Shown: positions 1-5,136 of the stretch, one piece after another
How positions within the stretch are numbered: position 1 is the stretch's first letter
Layout: the number at the start of each line of letters is the position of its first letter
Assembly (NCBI GenBank): GCA_019747455.1
Contig: JAIEQT010000444.1
Span: forward strand, 1-6,520
Reading direction: 5' to 3'
Origin: Chitinophagaceae bacterium
Lineage (GTDB): Bacteria > Bacteroidota > Bacteroidia > Chitinophagales > Chitinophagaceae
DNA: 6,520 bases
Translations under genes and position numbers: made by a program
The notes under the pieces: model-generated
What the model was told of the DNA's origin: nothing
What the model saw: the letters and a program-made list of their open reading frames with translations, nothing else
Database searches by the model: none

Positions 1-857
1 CCGGCGCCATCTACCAGCAAAGCCATACCGGGCATAAGTTCCAGCACTTCGTTCTCGCCCACATTAAAAGTAGTACGTATGGCGGCTCGCTCGCTCGCCG
101 CAACAATTACTTCATCATTAATATAATAGTAGGCAGGTCTGATACCATGTGCATCGCGCATTACAAAGCTATAACCATTGCCCAACAAACCACCAATGGT
201 ATATCCACCATCAAATAAAGGCGTTGCTTTTTTCAGTACAGCCGAAACATTGGCGGCATTCGGATTCAATTCATCTTCCTTCGTTAAAAAATGATGCAAC
301 ACTTCCATCATAGCAGCAAGATCACTTTGCTTCTGAAAATCACCCGGACTCATATTGATCAAATCGAATAACTCATCTGTATTTACCAAATTGAAGTTAC
401 CTGCTAATGCGAGATTCTTTCCGGGCATCAGATCACGCTTAATAAAAGGGTGACAAAATTCTACATTATTCTTTCCCTGTGTTCCGTAACGCAAATGCCC
501 TAATAATAATTCACCTAAAAAAGGAAGGTGCCCTTTCATTAAGCCCGGATGCTGTTTTATATCAGGCTGGTATTTTTCAAGCTCCTGAATTTCTTGCCCT
601 ATTTTAAAAAATAAATCAGCAATGGGCTGTGGCGCATTGCTACGCATGCGATGTAGAAAAGGATTACCGGGTTCAGTATTCAATTTAACAGTAGCAATAC
701 CCGCCCCGTCTTGTCCGCGGTTATGTTGCTTCTCCATGAGGAGATATAGTTTATTGAGTCCATAGGTTACGGTACCATGCTGCTGTAAGTAATAAGAGAA
801 TGGTTTGCGGAGGCGAATGTAGGCTAATCCGCATTCGTGTTTTATTTCGTCGCTCAT
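1..857 (-). CDS. purF: PurF-like amidophosphoribosyltransferase, N-terminal part (runs off window)
   Basis: The visible 285 residues form the class-II (Ntn-type) glutaminase domain of a PurF-like enzyme. That family moves the amide nitrogen of glutamine onto PRPP, the first committed step of purine synthesis, in the cytosol. Visible motifs are the nucleophile region ECGLAYIRL with Cys9, NRGQDGAGIA at about 46-55, GHLRYGTQG at 120-128, the oxyanion-loop equivalent AGNFNLVN at 152-159, and RDAHGIRP followed by ASERAA at 234-241 and 254-259. The phosphoribosyltransferase domain and PRPP loop lie beyond base 1. The ATG at 857 is chosen because MSDEIKHECG matches the start I recall for Bacteroidota homologues. 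Cys9 is not next to Met1, so a short propeptide must be removed to free it, as is known for some PurF enzymes. The first ATG lies 11 bp past a terminator-like hairpin. The fold is certain; the symbol is less so, because Bacteroidota may carry more than one PurF-like paralogue. Confidence 0.88.
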   Translation of the reverse strand, partial: MSDEIKHECGLAYIRLRKPFSYYLQQHGTVTYGLNKLYLLMEKQHNRGQDGAGIATVKLNTEPGNPFLHRMRSNAPQPIADLFFKIGQEIQELEKYQPDIKQHPGLMKGHLPFLGELLLGHLRYGTQGKNNVEFCHPFIKRDLMPGKNLALAGNFNLVNTDELFDLINMSPGDFQKQSDLAAMMEVLHHFLTKEDELNPNAANVSAVLKKATPLFDGGYTIGGLLGNGYSFVMRDAHGIRPAYYYINDEVIVAASERAAIRTTFNVGENEVLELMPGMALLVDGA

Positions 858-868
858 GGAAGGTTGTT

Positions 869-900
869 AAAAAGAAGGGGCGAAGTTACAACTCCGCCCC
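869..900 (-). terminator. Intrinsic terminator after the FMN reductase gene
   Basis: Read on the minus strand, bases 900-877 form an 11-bp stem (GGGGCGGAGTT paired with AACTTCGCCCC, one G-U wobble) closed by a tiny loop. The run TTCTTTTT follows at 876-869. It begins 11 bp after the FMN reductase stop codon, as expected of a factor-independent terminator closing the marR-pirin-yceI-reductase group. The oddity is its closeness to the next gene: the T-tract ends only 11 bp before the purF-like ATG, so it might instead act as a leader attenuator for that gene. Confidence 0.75.
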
Positions 901-911
901 TGTATTCTATA

Positions 912-1475
912 TTAATTATATACCGTTTGTTTTTCGGGTTGCAAGGTTTCCGCTAACCATAAAAATTCTTTCACAAAAACGTCTACAGACTTTTGAAAAG
1001 AGGCCTCTAGCAAATTGCCTTCCGCATCAAATTTCTTATCTACGAACGGAGTAACCAACATATGTGGCGATGCTACGCCAAATAATGCAGGAACTAATAG
1101 TAGAAGCTGTTGAGTAGCGCGCATGCCACCCATGGCTCCTACAGAGCCCGTTACGATACCAAAGGCTTTGTGTGCTTGTTTTGGAAAATGATCAAGCAAA
1201 TTTTGTAATGCCGGAGAGTAACTACCATTATATTCGGGCGTAACCAAAATAAAGGCATCTGCTGCTAACATTCTGCTGGTAAGTGGTTTGAAAGCATCCG
1301 GTGTATTTTCAACGCTTGAAAAAACATCATTCAGTAAGGGCAGGTTCCAGTCTCTTACATCAATGATATTAATTTCATGATCAGTATGCTGTTGGAAGTG
1401 CCGCTGTAAAAACAGCGCTAACCTGTTGGTAACACTGTTTTTACGCGGACTGCCCGATATAATTTCTATTTTCAT
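912..1475 (-). CDS. NADPH-dependent FMN reductase-like flavoprotein
   Basis: This 187-residue protein has a complete flavodoxin-like fold of the NADPH-dependent FMN reductase family, whose members (azo-, quinone- and chromate-reductase types) use bound FMN to pass electrons from NAD(P)H, usually as cytosolic homodimers. Visible signatures are the phosphate-binding loop GSPRKNSVTNRLA (8-20), TPEYNGSYSPALQNLLD (79-95), which in the family contacts FMN, and GSVGAMGGMRATQQLL (110-125). The ATG at 1475 is preferred over an in-frame TTG at 1511 because the protein then begins directly with the first beta strand (MKIEIISGSPR), and because the TTG sits inside a perfect TAACTTTG promoter element. It lies 46 bp after yceI and ends 11 bp before the terminator. 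The exact substrate cannot be read from the sequence; a quinone or other electrophile would suit the neighbours. Confidence 0.9.
   Translation of the reverse strand: MKIEIISGSPRKNSVTNRLALFLQRHFQQHTDHEINIIDVRDWNLPLLNDVFSSVENTPDAFKPLTSRMLAADAFILVTPEYNGSYSPALQNLLDHFPKQAHKAFGIVTGSVGAMGGMRATQQLLLLVPALFGVASPHMLVTPFVDKKFDAEGNLLEASFQKSVDVFVKEFLWLAETLQPEKQTVYN
915..944 (-). promoter_or_regulatory. Weak candidate promoter for the purF-like gene
   Basis: On the minus strand a TTG (944-942) is followed after 19 bp by TATATAAT (922-915), overlapping the end of the FMN reductase gene. The spacing fits Bacteroidota promoters, but the -7 box lacks the TTTG ending. If it is used, the transcript would start near 905 and the whole 900-869 hairpin would lie in the purF-like 5' leader. 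This is proposed mainly because the purF-like gene needs a promoter somewhere ahead of the terminator. Confidence 0.22.
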
Positions 1476-1508
1476 GTTATTGTAACAATTATTGCGCTCA
1501 TCGGTTCG

Positions 1509-1538
1509 CAAAGTTAGCTAATTAGGCTTGCTTTACCA
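1509..1538 (-). promoter_or_regulatory. Candidate Bacteroidota promoter of the FMN reductase gene
   Basis: TAACTTTG on the minus strand (1516-1509) matches the Bacteroidota -7 consensus TAnnTTTG exactly. A near -33 element (TGG instead of TTG, 1538-1536) lies 19 bp upstream, inside the end of yceI. A start site near 1503 would give a leader of roughly 27 nt to the ATG at 1475. This suggests that the reductase can be transcribed apart from yceI. Confidence 0.5.
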
Positions 1539-2049
1539 TTTGTACTGCTAAGTGTAGTTTCACTTCTTCACTTACAACTACGCCACCGGCTTCGGTTACG
1601 GCGCTCCAGGTCAAACCGAAATCACTACGATTGATCTTACCACTAATTTCAAAACCTGCTTTGTTTTGTCCGTAGAAATCTGTCATATTACCTCCGTATT
1701 CAACGGATAGTTCTACTGGTTTAGTGATGCCTTTAATCGTAAGATTACCTTGTAAACTGTAGGTATCTGCCGATTTTTTAGTGAAAGAAGTAGAGGTGAA
1801 TTGCAATTTCGGGAATTCTTCTGCAGCGAAGAAATCAGCGCCTTTTAAGTGTCCATCTCTTTGTTCATTATTAGTTGAAATACTGTTTACATCAGCTTCA
1901 AAGTTGATGATTGCGTCGCTGAAATCATCTTCATTAGATTCCATGGTAGCATCAAATTGTTGAAAGCTGCCGGTAACATTCGTGATCATTAAGTGCTTCA
2001 CTTTAAAAGTGATTTCACTGTGCATTGGGTCGATTTTGTAAGTTGCCAT
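1522..2049 (-). CDS. YceI-family lipocalin-like protein, cytoplasmic form
   Basis: The 175-residue product is a full-length YceI domain, an antiparallel beta-barrel whose characterised members bind polyisoprenoid or quinone-like lipids. Family marks are the opening YKIDPMHSEITFKVKHLM, the VTGSFQQFDATM strand at about 25-36, the FPKLQFTSTSF strand at about 79-89, and GNLTIKGITKPVELSVEYGG at about 101-120. Many YceI proteins are periplasmic, but this one starts MATYKIDP with no signal peptide or lipoprotein box, so it should stay in the cytosol. The ATG at 2049 puts the first conserved strand at the N-terminus. It lies 104 bp downstream of pirin, separated by a heptamer repeat, and 46 bp upstream of the FMN reductase. 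The role is unproven; binding or buffering a lipophilic quinone fits the pirin and flavoprotein neighbours. Confidence 0.92.
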   Translation of the reverse strand: MATYKIDPMHSEITFKVKHLMITNVTGSFQQFDATMESNEDDFSDAIINFEADVNSISTNNEQRDGHLKGADFFAAEEFPKLQFTSTSFTKKSADTYSLQGNLTIKGITKPVELSVEYGGNMTDFYGQNKAGFEISGKINRSDFGLTWSAVTEAGGVVVSEEVKLHLAVQMVKQA

Positions 2050-2080
2050 TGATTTAAATTTTGAATTATGAATTAATTGT

Positions 2081-2156
2081 TAGTCAGTAGTCAATTGTCA
2101 GTGGTCATTAGTAGATATTCTCTTCCTATTGGCTATTGACCAATGACTATTGACTA
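2081..2156. repeat. Opposed arrays of a degenerate TAGTCAA heptamer
   Basis: The pirin-yceI gap carries two 31-bp arms around a 14-base centre (2112-2125). On the plus strand the left arm reads TAGTCAG, TAGTCAA, TTGTCAG, TGGTCAT, TAG (2081-2111). The right arm (2126-2156), read on the minus strand, is TAGTCAA, TAGTCAT, TGGTCAA, TAGCCAA, TAG. The arms match at 24 of 31 positions, and some of the mismatches become G-U pairs in RNA. The TAG stop of pirin (2156-2154) is the first triplet of the right array. A transcript could fold into a long imperfect hairpin, but no T-tract follows, so a standard terminator is not supported. Confidence 0.75.
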
Positions 2157-3026
2157 TTCTTCAATAAGTACCCCCATTTTACCCATTTGATAATCTCGGA
2201 AAGCTTCCATGATTTCTGTTTGGGTGTTCATTACAAAAGGACCATGAGAAGCGATTGGTTCGTTGAGAGGCTCACCTGATCCTACGAGTAATACAGCATC
2301 TTCTTCTGTAGTAAAAGAAAATCCTTGTCCATCATTATTAAATACAGCCATATGATAAGCCTCTACTGGTGTAGTTTGATTGAGGTTGATTTTACCTTTC
2401 AATACGTATACAAAAGCATTATGCGTTACCGGTATAGGTAGAAAATAATGTGCGGATTTTCTAGTATTTATGCTAAAACTGTTCACTTGCGAGAAAGTGG
2501 GGATAGGGCCTTTGGTACCATGCAATTCGCCGGTAATTACGGCAATACCCGTCAGACCGTCTTCGGAAGAAATTTGCGGTGTATTTTCTCTATTTAGTGG
2601 AAAATACTCAGGTTGTTTCATTTTAAAAGCAGCCGGTGTATTTACCCATAACTGTATTATTTCTTGTTTACTACCATGTGCGTGGATATCATGCGGAGGG
2701 CGTTCGCTATGAATAATGCCCATACCTGCATTCATCCATTGGGTGCCACCTGCATAAACGATATTATCGTTTCCTCTACTGTCTCTATGATGCACCCCCC
2801 CTTCAAAAATGAAAGTAACCGGCGAAAAGCCTCTGTGTGGGTGTGCGCCCACGCCCGCTCTCGAAAGATCAGTATGCTCAGTAATTTTTATGTTAGCATG
2901 GTGTAATAATAGAAAAGGGTCGAGATTTTCCAACCCCTGTGCGGGTAATGACTGGCGCACCGGGAAGCCGCCCATATCAAATTGTTGAGCGTATGTGATC
3001 TGTTGTATTGTTCTATTTGTACTCAT
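2154..3026 (-). CDS. Pirin-family bicupin protein
   Basis: The 290-residue product is a full-length pirin: two cupin barrels, with the metal site in the N-terminal one. The expected ligands are visible as His62 and His64 in AHPHRGFSPVTF and His106 and Glu108 in NAGMGIIHSERP. The strand with VHHRDSRGNDNIVYAGGTQWM (78-98) is also typical, and the C-terminal cupin covers about 165-280. Bacterial pirins bind Fe or another divalent metal; some, such as E. coli YhhW, show quercetin 2,3-dioxygenase activity, while others act as redox-sensitive regulators, so the reaction here is open. The protein has no signal peptide and is cytosolic. It lies 45 bp downstream of marR. A 12-bp palindrome identical to the core of the marR operator lies 14 bp before its ATG, suggesting direct control by that regulator. 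Its stop codon lies inside the heptamer repeat. Confidence 0.95.
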   Translation of the reverse strand: MSTNRTIQQITYAQQFDMGGFPVRQSLPAQGLENLDPFLLLHHANIKITEHTDLSRAGVGAHPHRGFSPVTFIFEGGVHHRDSRGNDNIVYAGGTQWMNAGMGIIHSERPPHDIHAHGSKQEIIQLWVNTPAAFKMKQPEYFPLNRENTPQISSEDGLTGIAVITGELHGTKGPIPTFSQVNSFSINTRKSAHYFLPIPVTHNAFVYVLKGKINLNQTTPVEAYHMAVFNNDGQGFSFTTEEDAVLLVGSGEPLNEPIASHGPFVMNTQTEIMEAFRDYQMGKMGVLIEE

Positions 3027-3036
3027 AAAATATTTT

Positions 3037-3052
3037 TATATGTATATACATG
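3037..3052. promoter_or_regulatory. Second copy of the MarR operator core, before pirin
   Basis: TATATGTATATACATG here is identical to 3536-3551 in the marR promoter. It contains the perfect palindrome ATGTATATACAT (3040-3051). The wider dyad of the marR copy is not preserved. The site ends 14 bp upstream of the pirin ATG, where a bound dimer could block transcription initiation or elongation. No clear TAnnTTTG box is visible beside it. Confidence 0.65.
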
Positions 3053-3071
3053 CATTAAGTTAAAAAAATAG

Positions 3072-3527
3072 TTATTCCCCGGCTCTTAATTTTTCCAACA
3101 ACCCATTCAGCGATTTGGCTTCCCGATCGTCCATGATCACCTCAGTTTCCAAAAGCGCATTTACCTTACTCGTAGTGGCATCTAGCACAGCAATACCGCT
3201 TTGGGTAAGCGTTATCACTGTTTCCCGCTTATCGAATTCAGAGTCGTTTCTCTTCACTAGTTTTTTTAATTCCAGCCGGTCTATAATACGCGGAACATTT
3301 GAATTCTTCTCAATCATGCGGCAGCCGATATCTTTTACACACATTTGTTCCGGGTGTTTCCCTTTCAAAATGCGAAGTACATTGTACTGCTCATGTGTTA
3401 AGCCAAACTCCTTCAATTCCTTACTCATCAAGGTTTTCAACCACCAGGCCGTATACAATACATTCAATGTTGCTTTGTGCACTTCGTTCTTAAATTTTGT
3501 ACTTTGTATGGCTTGCTCCAGTTTCAC
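3072..3527 (-). CDS. MarR-family winged-helix transcriptional regulator
   Basis: This is a MarR-type repressor, 151 residues from the proposed GTG at 3527, a normal family length. Helix 1 spans about 13-40, followed by FGLTHEQYNVLRILKG (41-56). The helix-turn-helix is at about 63-92 (CVKDIGCRMI, then NSNVPRIIDRLELKKLVKR), the wing carries the family's D-x-R motif as Asp99-Lys-Arg101, and the C-terminal dimerisation helix follows. An in-frame TTG at 3575 would add 16 residues encoded by the operator itself, which is implausible. The GTG gives VKLEQAIQSTKFKNE, resembling the MRIEEAI-type start I recall in Bacteroidota homologues. Cys63 and Cys69 flank the first HTH helix and could sense oxidants, but this is inference. 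The gene precedes pirin by 45 bp and probably represses itself through the 3532-3557 palindrome. The ligand is unknown. Confidence 0.9.
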   Translation of the reverse strand: MKLEQAIQSTKFKNEVHKATLNVLYTAWWLKTLMSKELKEFGLTHEQYNVLRILKGKHPEQMCVKDIGCRMIEKNSNVPRIIDRLELKKLVKRNDSEFDKRETVITLTQSGIAVLDATTSKVNALLETEVIMDDREAKSLNGLLEKLRAGE

Positions 3528-3531
3528 AATG

Positions 3532-3557
3532 CAAATATATGTATATACATGTATTTG
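3532..3557. promoter_or_regulatory. 26-bp operator palindrome over the marR promoter
   Basis: Bases 3532-3557 form a 26-bp dyad (half-site CAAATAYATGTAT) in which 12 of 13 base pairs are symmetric; only 3538/3551 breaks the symmetry. The core ATGTATATACAT is perfect. The size and symmetry are those expected for a winged-helix dimer. The minus-strand arm includes the whole -7 element, so binding would exclude RNA polymerase. The 16-bp centre is repeated before pirin. Confidence 0.75.
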
Positions 3558-3564
3558 TTCCAAA
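3532..3564 (-). promoter_or_regulatory. Bacteroidota-type marR promoter
   Basis: On the minus strand TTTG (3564-3561) is followed after 21 bp by TATATTTG (3539-3532), an exact TAnnTTTG -7 element. A start site just downstream would fall within a few bases of the GTG start at 3527, implying a leaderless or nearly leaderless marR transcript. The operator dyad covers the -7 box. Confidence 0.6.
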
Positions 3565-3644
3565 TAAATTTCCAAATATCAATATTCAACCTGAACTGAA
3601 ACAACGATTTTTTGATCTGAACCTAGTTATCCAGATAATTAATG

Positions 3645-3658
3645 GAAGATTGAAGATT
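3645..3658. repeat. Tandem heptamer GAAGATT x2
   Basis: GAAGATT occurs twice in direct tandem right after the surA stop codon. It is short and could be chance, but it has the same 7-base period as the array at 2081-2156, though with a different unit. Confidence 0.35.
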
Positions 3659-3659
3659 C

Positions 3660-5057
3660 CTAATTAATTCGGGCTTTACTGGCATTTTCAGCCGCCTTTC
3701 GCCAGTCCTCTAAACTTGGACAAGCAGCGAATTCTTTATCTATAAGGATGTAATATCCGGGGATATGCTCTTTAAACCACTTTTCGAGCACTGCATTTTT
3801 TTTATCTTCTAACGCTCTTTGTGCAATCCGATTATAATCGTCTTTTAAATTTTCGCGATGCGGTTCTTTCTTTGTTTTGTAATATACAATGCGTACTCCT
3901 TTTTTGCCGGTACGCTCATCTGAATACGGTATAGCTTCTGATAAATCTCCCGGTTTCAACTTGCCCATAACCGAGATCAAATCTTTATCCAACATATCCA
4001 ATGTAATAAAAGTAGAGTTATCACGGTTTACAAAGGCCCCTGCACTAAACTTGCTTCCTTCATCATCACTATATTTCGTAACTGCTTCGGCAAAACTAAT
4101 TTTGCCAGACTTAATATCCCTGCGTATGGTATCTAGCTTGTCTTTGGCCTCTTTTAATTCGTCATCTGTTATAGGCGGTATGCGTAAAATATGCCGTACG
4201 ATCGCTTCATCTCCAGATCGGCTAATCATCATAATAATATGTAAACCAAATTTAGATTTTACGACAGGTGATATTTGTCCTTCTTTTAGTCTAAAAGAAG
4301 CAGCCAAGAAAGCAGGATCCCAGTTTTTTTCATTCCGGTTAAGGGTGTACTGACCACCATTTTCTTTAACACCGGGATCTTCTGAATAATTCTTTGCAAG
4401 TTGCTCAAACTTTTTCGGGCCTAGTGTTTCTGCTTGTTTCTTGTAGTCATATAATTGTTTTGCTACATACTCTTCTACATCCTTATTGGCTTTAGGGAAA
4501 ATTACAATTTGGCTAACCTCAATTTCACTTTCATAAAAGGGCAAACTATCCGTTGGTGTTTTACTATAATACGCTTTTACTTCAGTGGGTGTGATTTTAA
4601 CGCTTTCTTCAATTTTACGCTTCATCTGATCAGCCAAACTCTGCTCCCTGAAAGCTTCCCGAAAATCATCTTTCAATTGGTAAACAGTTTTACCGGCTAC
4701 CTCTTCTAAAATATCCTTAGATCCATATTGTTGTATGAACTGTCGGATGCGATTATCCAAATCATTTTCAATTTGGTCTTCATTAACAGTAAGAGAATCT
4801 TTTTGTGCTTGTAGCAATAAAGCTTTACGAATTAATTGACCTTCCATTACCTGGCATTCTGTAGGAAGCACCACATTGTCTTGCCCCTGTGTTTGCCTTT
4901 TCATATCGGCAATAGCATTCAAAATTTCTGAGCGTAGAATAATCTTATCTCCTACCTGCCCAACTATTTTATCGGCAATAATTTTTTTACTCTGAGCTTC
5001 GGCTGTCGACAAAAAAGCGCCTGCTACTAAAAATCCTGTAATTACTAACTGTTTCAT
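3660..5057 (-). CDS. surA: SurA-like periplasmic chaperone / peptidyl-prolyl isomerase
   Basis: The 465-residue product fits a SurA-type chaperone that escorts outer-membrane proteins through the periplasm. A Sec signal peptide occupies about 1-21 (MKQLV, a hydrophobic stretch, then cleavage near AEA-Q). A SurA N-terminal chaperone domain follows at about 25-165, with IADKIVGQVGDKIILRSEI at its start. Two parvulin (PpiC) domains come next: the first at about 176-283 with ENGGQYTLNR and KSKFGLHIIMM, the second at about 285-395 beginning AIVRHILRI, with FSAGAFVNRDNS and a degenerate end. A C-terminal helix region returns to the chaperone core. The start ATG at 5057 gives the signal peptide. The gene lies 73 bp after infB, a gap with a weak candidate promoter. 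It is followed by a 132-bp gap before marR without a convincing terminator. Which parvulin domain is catalytic cannot be judged by eye. Confidence 0.9.
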   Translation of the reverse strand: MKQLVITGFLVAGAFLSTAEAQSKKIIADKIVGQVGDKIILRSEILNAIADMKRQTQGQDNVVLPTECQVMEGQLIRKALLLQAQKDSLTVNEDQIENDLDNRIRQFIQQYGSKDILEEVAGKTVYQLKDDFREAFREQSLADQMKRKIEESVKITPTEVKAYYSKTPTDSLPFYESEIEVSQIVIFPKANKDVEEYVAKQLYDYKKQAETLGPKKFEQLAKNYSEDPGVKENGGQYTLNRNEKNWDPAFLAASFRLKEGQISPVVKSKFGLHIIMMISRSGDEAIVRHILRIPPITDDELKEAKDKLDTIRRDIKSGKISFAEAVTKYSDDEGSKFSAGAFVNRDNSTFITLDMLDKDLISVMGKLKPGDLSEAIPYSDERTGKKGVRIVYYKTKKEPHRENLKDDYNRIAQRALEDKKNAVLEKWFKEHIPGYYILIDKEFAACPSLEDWRKAAENASKARIN

Positions 5058-5104
5058 ACCATTGATAATATATGAAAATAGGAAACGTGCCGTTAAGGAG
5101 AGGT

Positions 5105-5136
5105 TAAAGGTATATGGGGGTAAGATACCCTTACAA
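5105..5136 (-). promoter_or_regulatory. Candidate surA promoter
   Basis: TTG (5136-5134, minus strand) is followed after 21 bp by TACCTTTA (5112-5105), one base away from TAnnTTTG. The spacing equals that of the marR promoter. A start near 5098 would leave a leader of about 40 nt to the surA ATG. The -33 element overlaps the end of infB. Confidence 0.35.

Noticed and set aside
800..1054. 84-residue plus-strand frame spanning the purF-like/reductase gap
   Set aside because: It crosses two minus-strand genes and the terminator and has no family features.
2081..2156. Possible CRISPR array or MITE
   Set aside because: The units are contiguous 7-mers without spacers, too short for CRISPR, and there are no terminal repeats with target-site duplication.
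3115..3567. 150-residue open frame on the plus strand, opposite marR
   Set aside because: It lies wholly antisense to a clear MarR coding sequence, its product is Ser/Phe-rich with no recognisable domain, and no promoter is evident. It is a shadow frame.
3889..4353. 154-residue open frame on the plus strand inside surA
   Set aside because: It is antisense to the parvulin domains, and its composition is that of a reverse-frame artefact with no domain.
5118..5130. Small hairpin GGGTA-TCT-TACCC just after the infB stop
   Set aside because: The stem is only 5 bp and is followed by CCATATACC rather than a T-tract, so it is too weak to call a terminator.
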